Position numbers and translations under genes: made by a program
Notes under the pieces: generated by a model
What the model was told of the DNA's origin: nothing
The model's input: only the letters and a program-made list of their open reading frames with translations
The model's database searches: none
Part shown: positions 15,001 to 21,000 of the stretch, one piece after another
Layout of the letters: the number at the start of each line of letters is the position of its first letter
How positions within the stretch are numbered: the stretch's first letter is position 1
Origin: Sinobacterium caligoides
GTDB taxonomy: Bacteria; Pseudomonadota; Gammaproteobacteria; Pseudomonadales; Sinobacteriaceae
Direction: 5' to 3'
Assembly (NCBI RefSeq): GCF_003752585.1
Contig: NZ_RKHR01000004.1
Location: forward strand, 186,001-250,000
Length of the DNA: 64,000 bases

Positions 15001-18000
15001 GCACCGTCTTCATCGATAGTAATCGCCGCGCTACTCTGTACCGAAACATTGATCGTGCCGATACTCTCCGACTGGCCATCGCTAACAGTGTAGGTATAGC
15101 TATCCTCACCGATGAAACCGTCATCAGCAAGATAGCTAAAGCTACCGTCAGCATTGTCCGTTACCGTACCGTGTTGTGCCTGAGTAAAGCCGGTAATCGT
15201 CAACGTGTCATCATCGCCATCAAAGGCCTGCGCCAGCACATTAGCGGTAGTAAGGCTCTGCTGATCGGTGCGCATCGCATAGTCTTGTGTCGCCAGCATC
15301 GGCGACCAATTATCGGTCTGCACGGATACAACAAAGTCGGTCTGCGAGTTCTGTGCGGCGACACCAATGCCACCAGCAGACAAACTACTACCAAAGTCAT
15401 AACTATCGCGTACCGCACCGCCGACGATGATCGAGGCAAGGCTGCCGTCGATGTCGACAGTGAAATCTAATGCTGTTTCACTGCTAATGTCACTATCGAC
15501 ACTGCCTGCACTACGATCAATGCGCACCCCATCGACATATTCCTGCAAGCGCCAGGATTGTCCATCGACACTCATCGCGGCCATTTTATAGTTAGCGCTA
15601 TCGACGTAGTCGAAAATCACCGCACCGTGCTCGGAGGCACCGATATCGTGCGTCGTCACCTGAGCATCAATCTGATAGTGATCACCAAGAGCGCCCTGGT
15701 AGTCCATCAACATAATGCCCCGGTTGCCGGCGCCATGGCCCGAGCTATCGACACTGAATTGATCGCCGTGCACCGACCACTGCTCAGCCACGGCGGTGTA
15801 ACCCTGTGCCGTGCCGCTGCTCTCAAAACCGTCGAAGCTGAAGTGCTCTATGTGTGTGAAGTTAATCAACGCGCTATCACCGCCACCGAGATCGATCACG
15901 GCAACACCGGTCGCAAAGTCCACACTGGCATCAGCGCTACGGTAGTGACTGAGGTCGATACGATTGAGGCCGCCACCACCATCGATGGAATAGCTACCAC
16001 CGGCCTGTAATTCACTGAGACTGAAGCGGTCATCAAAAGCCGAGCCAACGACACTATCAACCTGGTAGAGTGCCTGCCCCGCCCCCATATCCTGTAGCCC
16101 CGAGTTCAGCTCAAACACCACGCCTGAGGCAGCATTAGAGAAATCCTGCGCCGCCTGTACCACCGGTATCGGCGACGCCATATCGTAAACTTGCACGCTG
16201 AGTTGTGCCGTCTCTGCCTGCGCCGTGATGCTCGCCACGGCAGTTGTGTTAATCGCACTCGCCCCATCACTAACCTGATACGTTAGAGCGATATCGCCGT
16301 TAAAGTCCGCCTCAGGAGTCAACGACCAACCTCCGCTCTCGAGTTGCTGTAATACACCCTGTGCCGCCGACAAATTCACTACGGTCAAGGTATCGAGGAC
16401 GTCTACATCACTGACATGCGCGAGCAACTCTGCACTGCTGATCATCAACACACCGTCTTCGAAACCGACTAACACAGGCGGCTGACCATCTACCACAGGA
16501 TCATCGTTAGTGTTGGCGACCTGAATAGAAAATCCTAGGGAGGCCGCTGCGAAAGCACTATCGATCGCCTGCACTAAGACATCGATATCACCGACATCGT
16601 CGTTGCCTGGCGTGCCGCTAAAGCGACCTGTCACCGCATCAAAACTCAACCAGTCGGGGAGCGGCCGGCCATCGCTAAGGCTGGCTCGCAGGGTCAAGCT
16701 ATCACCACTATCCGGATCACTGAACAGCTCCGCCGGCAGTTGATAATCAAAATCATCATCCTCGTAGGCTTGTTGGCTCGCCACCACTCCCTCTACGATG
16801 GGGGCGCTGTTGGCATTAGCGACAGTCAGCGTAAACGTCGACTGCGCCGTACTCCCGCCCTCGTCGGTGACCACCATCCGTACTTCATAGTCACCCACCG
16901 CGTCATTATCCGGCATGCCGCTGAGCAGGCCACTGAAGGCATCCACACTCAACCAGCTTGGCAGCGCAGAGCCATCGGCGAGGCTGGCGCTGTAACGCAG
17001 TTCATCGCCGTCATCGAGGCTGACAAAACTGCCCTCCGGCGGCACAAAACTAAACGCCTGCCCCTCGATAGCCTGTTGATCAACCAGAGACTGCTGTAAC
17101 AGTGGTGCGCTATCGGCATCTTCCACCACCAGTGAGAAATCGAGATAGCTCGTCCGGCCCTGATTATTTTCTGCCTGCACCCGAATCGCTAGCGTGCCAC
17201 TGTCAGGCTCCTGGGGGGTGCCACTAAAGCGCCCTGTGATTGGATCGAAACTCAACCACGCCGGTAGTGCCGAACCATTATTCAACGTCGCCGAAAGTGC
17301 CACCCCGCCCTTGTGACTAAAGAGGTTATTTGCCAGCACAAACTCGAAGGGCAGTAACTCTTCTGCGCTCTGCGCTGCAATGGCATCGTTAACACTGGGC
17401 GCGCCTGAAGGGTTGGCGATATTAATCAAAAATTCGCTCGTTGCCATACTGCCAGAACCATCGCTGGCCGTCACCGCAACGGCAATGTTACCGATATCGG
17501 CCTCTCTCGGCGTGCCGCTAAAGGTCCCGCTCTCGGCATCAAACTGCAGCCACTTCGGTAGTGCGCCACCCCCAACCAGCGTCGCTTGATACTGCAGGGC
17601 ATCACCATCGGGGTCGTAGAAGGTGTTCTCTGCCACCACAAAACTAAAGGCATTATCCTCGACACCGCGCTGATCCAATAGACGATTATCGACGATTACC
17701 GCATCATTCACATCGGCAACATGCAGGCTAAAGTCACTGCTCACACTCTGGCCACTGGCATCTGTCGCCGTCACCCGTATTGCCACATCACCGACGGCCT
17801 GATTATCGGGGGTACCACTGAGTACACCGGTCAGCGGGTTAAACTGCAGCCAACTCGGCAGCATGCCGCCCTCGAGAGTACCGATAGAGAGCGACATCGA
17901 ATCACCGCCGTCGACGTCGGTAAAGTATTGCTCAGCGAGATTTAAGCTGTATGGCTGATCCTGTAGCGCCGACTGCGGACCAATCACCTGGCTCACCACC

Positions 18001-21000
18001 GGCGCTTGATTGACGTTTTCAATGGCGATAATAAAGTCGCTAAACCCTGTCGCCCCACCGCTATCCGTTGCGGTAAGACGAATCGCGAGCTCGCCCACAC
18101 TGGCGTTGTCGGGCGTGCCACTAAAAGTGTTATTTTGTGCATCAAAATACAGCCAAGGCGGTAACAGACTACCGTCGAGCTGGGTCGCCGAGAGGGTAAA
18201 ACTGTCGCCGCTGTCGGCATCGACAAAGGCATCCGCCGCCAAGCTATAACTAAAGCTGGCTCCCTCCAACCACTGCTGGGTAGGAATCATCGTCCCTACC
18301 GCTGGCGCAACATTGCTGTCAGTCACCGTCAGCACAAAGCCAGTACTCACCGAGGCGCCGCCGGCATCACTGGCGACAACTAACAAGCCAAGGCTCCCTA
18401 AATCATCGCCGCTAGGCACACCGCTGAAGCTGCCGCTACTGGCATCAAAGTGCAGCCAACCCGGCAGGGCACCACCGTCACTGGTGGTCACGCTATAACT
18501 CAGCGTATCTGCCACCCCCTGTAGATCGACATCAGTATCGGCAAAGGCATCGGCGGGCAGTTGATAACTAAACGCCGCCCCCTCCGCCGCGATGGCATCA
18601 GCAATCCCCTCTAACACCTCCGGTGCATCGTTGCTGTTACTCACACGCAGGGTAAAACTACTGCTGACGGAGGCACCTGCGCTATCGTGTGCGGTTAACA
18701 CAATCGGCCATTCACCGACATCGTCATTGCTCGGCGTGCCACTCAACTCTCCAGTGGCAGCATCTAAGCTGAGCCAAGCCGGTAGCGGCCGACCATCAGC
18801 ATCTCGCGCGCTATAGGTGAGGACATCGAGAGCGTCCTGATCGACAAAGGTCTCAGCGGGCGGCGTAAAGCTGAAACTGACATCCTCCGTCGCCTGTAGA
18901 TCCGTCATCGGTTGATTCACCGTCGGCGCGTCGTTACTACCGGTAATCTGCAGGCTAAAACTCGACGACACCGTCTCACCCGCCCCGTCCTGAGCAACAA
19001 CGACAATCGCCAAGCTACCGACATCGGCATTGCCCGGCGTACCACTAAAACGGCCACTGCCGACATCAAACTGCAGCCAACTCGGCAGTGGCTCACCGCT
19101 GGCGAGGCTTGCACGTAAGCTGAGACTATCGCCGCTATCGGCATCGTCGAAGGTCGCCGACGGCAGCGTCCAATCAAACGGTTCATCTTCACGCACCGCC
19201 GCATCGGCAATGGCCAGAGTGACTGTCGGCGCGTCGTTAACATCGCCGATATGCAGTGAGAAGGGGCTTTGCACCGTCAGACCGTCGCTATCGGTAGCCG
19301 TGGCAAGCAACGCTAAGCTGCCAACATCTTCGTTGCCCGGCCGCCCCTTGAGCGTCAGCGTGCGCGCGTCAAACGACAGCCACGGTGGCAGTGTTGAACC
19401 ATCGGCAAGACTGACCGAATAAGACAGGCTGTCGCCGATATCCTGCTCCTGAAAAGCGCTACTCGACAAGACGAAGCTGAAGCCACTGCCCTGCTGTAGC
19501 GGCTGATCTGTAATCGCCTCGCCCAATATCGGCGCACTATTCACATCGGCTATCTGTAATAAGAAGTCCGTTGCCGTCGTGAAACCATCGCTGTCTTCTG
19601 CCGTGAGCCTGATCGCCACGTCGCCAACATCGGCATTGTCCGGCGTCCCATTAAACGTACGGTTTGCCGTATCAAACTGTAACCAGTCCGGTAGCGCGCT
19701 GCCGTCACTCTGCGTGGCAGTGATATTCAGCACCTCACCATCGACCACATCCTTAAAGGTCGACGAGGGCACCCTGAACTCGTACGCCTCACCCTCCGAG
19801 ACCTGTTGATGGTCGATGGCCTCAAACACCTCCGGCGCCTCACTGCTAGTCGCTACCGTCAGGGTAAAGCCCTGCTGTACGCTCTCACCCTCGCTATCGG
19901 TGGCCAATAAGACAATCGCAAGCGCACCATTGGCGCCCTCCGGCGCCGTACCGCGCAGACAACCATGATCCTCATCGTAATAGAGCCAATCCGGCAGCGG
20001 CGAGCCATCGGCAAGGCTGGCAGTGATCTTGATGTCGCCACCTGCATCACTAAATAACGTTGTCGTCTGCAGCGAGAACACCGCCCCTTCAGCCACGCTC
20101 TGCGCGCTCACCTGCTCTGCAATCGCCGGGGCTTGGTTCAGCACCGCCACCTTGATCGCAAAGTCGACGCTGACACTATCACCGGTGGTATCGGTGGCGA
20201 CCACCCGTACCGCCACCGCGCCACCATCGGCGCTGCTCGGCGTACCGCTAAAGGTAGCGCTAACAGGGTCGAAGTTCAGCCAGACGGGTAACGCCGCCCC
20301 CTCGGGGGTGGTTGCACTGAGTGTCAAGCTATCGCCCTGGTCGAGGTCGGCAAAGCTATTCGCCGACAACGCATAATGGAAGGCAAACGACTCGGTCGCC
20401 ACCTGTGCATCGGGGATTACTGCAACGGTCGGTCCCTCGTTGCTCGCCTCGACGACAATCCCCAGTGGCGTGCTGGCCGCCTGTCCCATACCATCGGTGG
20501 CGGTCACCAGCACCGGCCAGAGCCCTTCATCGCCATTCAGCGGCGTACCACTGAGCACGGCAGTATCAGCATCGAACAGCAACCAGGCAGGCATCGCACT
20601 GCCGTCGAGCATCGCCACACTGAAAGTTAAACTGTCACCATCGGCATCACTAAACGCCTGCTGGTTAATGTGGTACTCAAAGCCCACTCCCTCACTGCCC
20701 TGTACCGCCACCAAGGTTTCGACGACCGTCGGGCTATCATTGCCGCCGATGAAGCTGACCTGCGCCTCGGCTTCGACATCAAGGGTCTCGGTGCCGCCGT
20801 CACTGAGCAGGTAATCGATGACTAGGTTACCGTCAAAGTTGGTCGGTGCCACAATCGACCAGTCCCCGTTTGGCAGCTGCGTCGCGGTAAACCCTGCCGG
20901 TACCGTCAGACTGTGCGCCGTGATCGTCGAGCCGGCATCCGGATCGCTGGCATTGGCGGTCAACTCGGCCTGGGTCAGTACCAGTGTTACATCTTCCTCG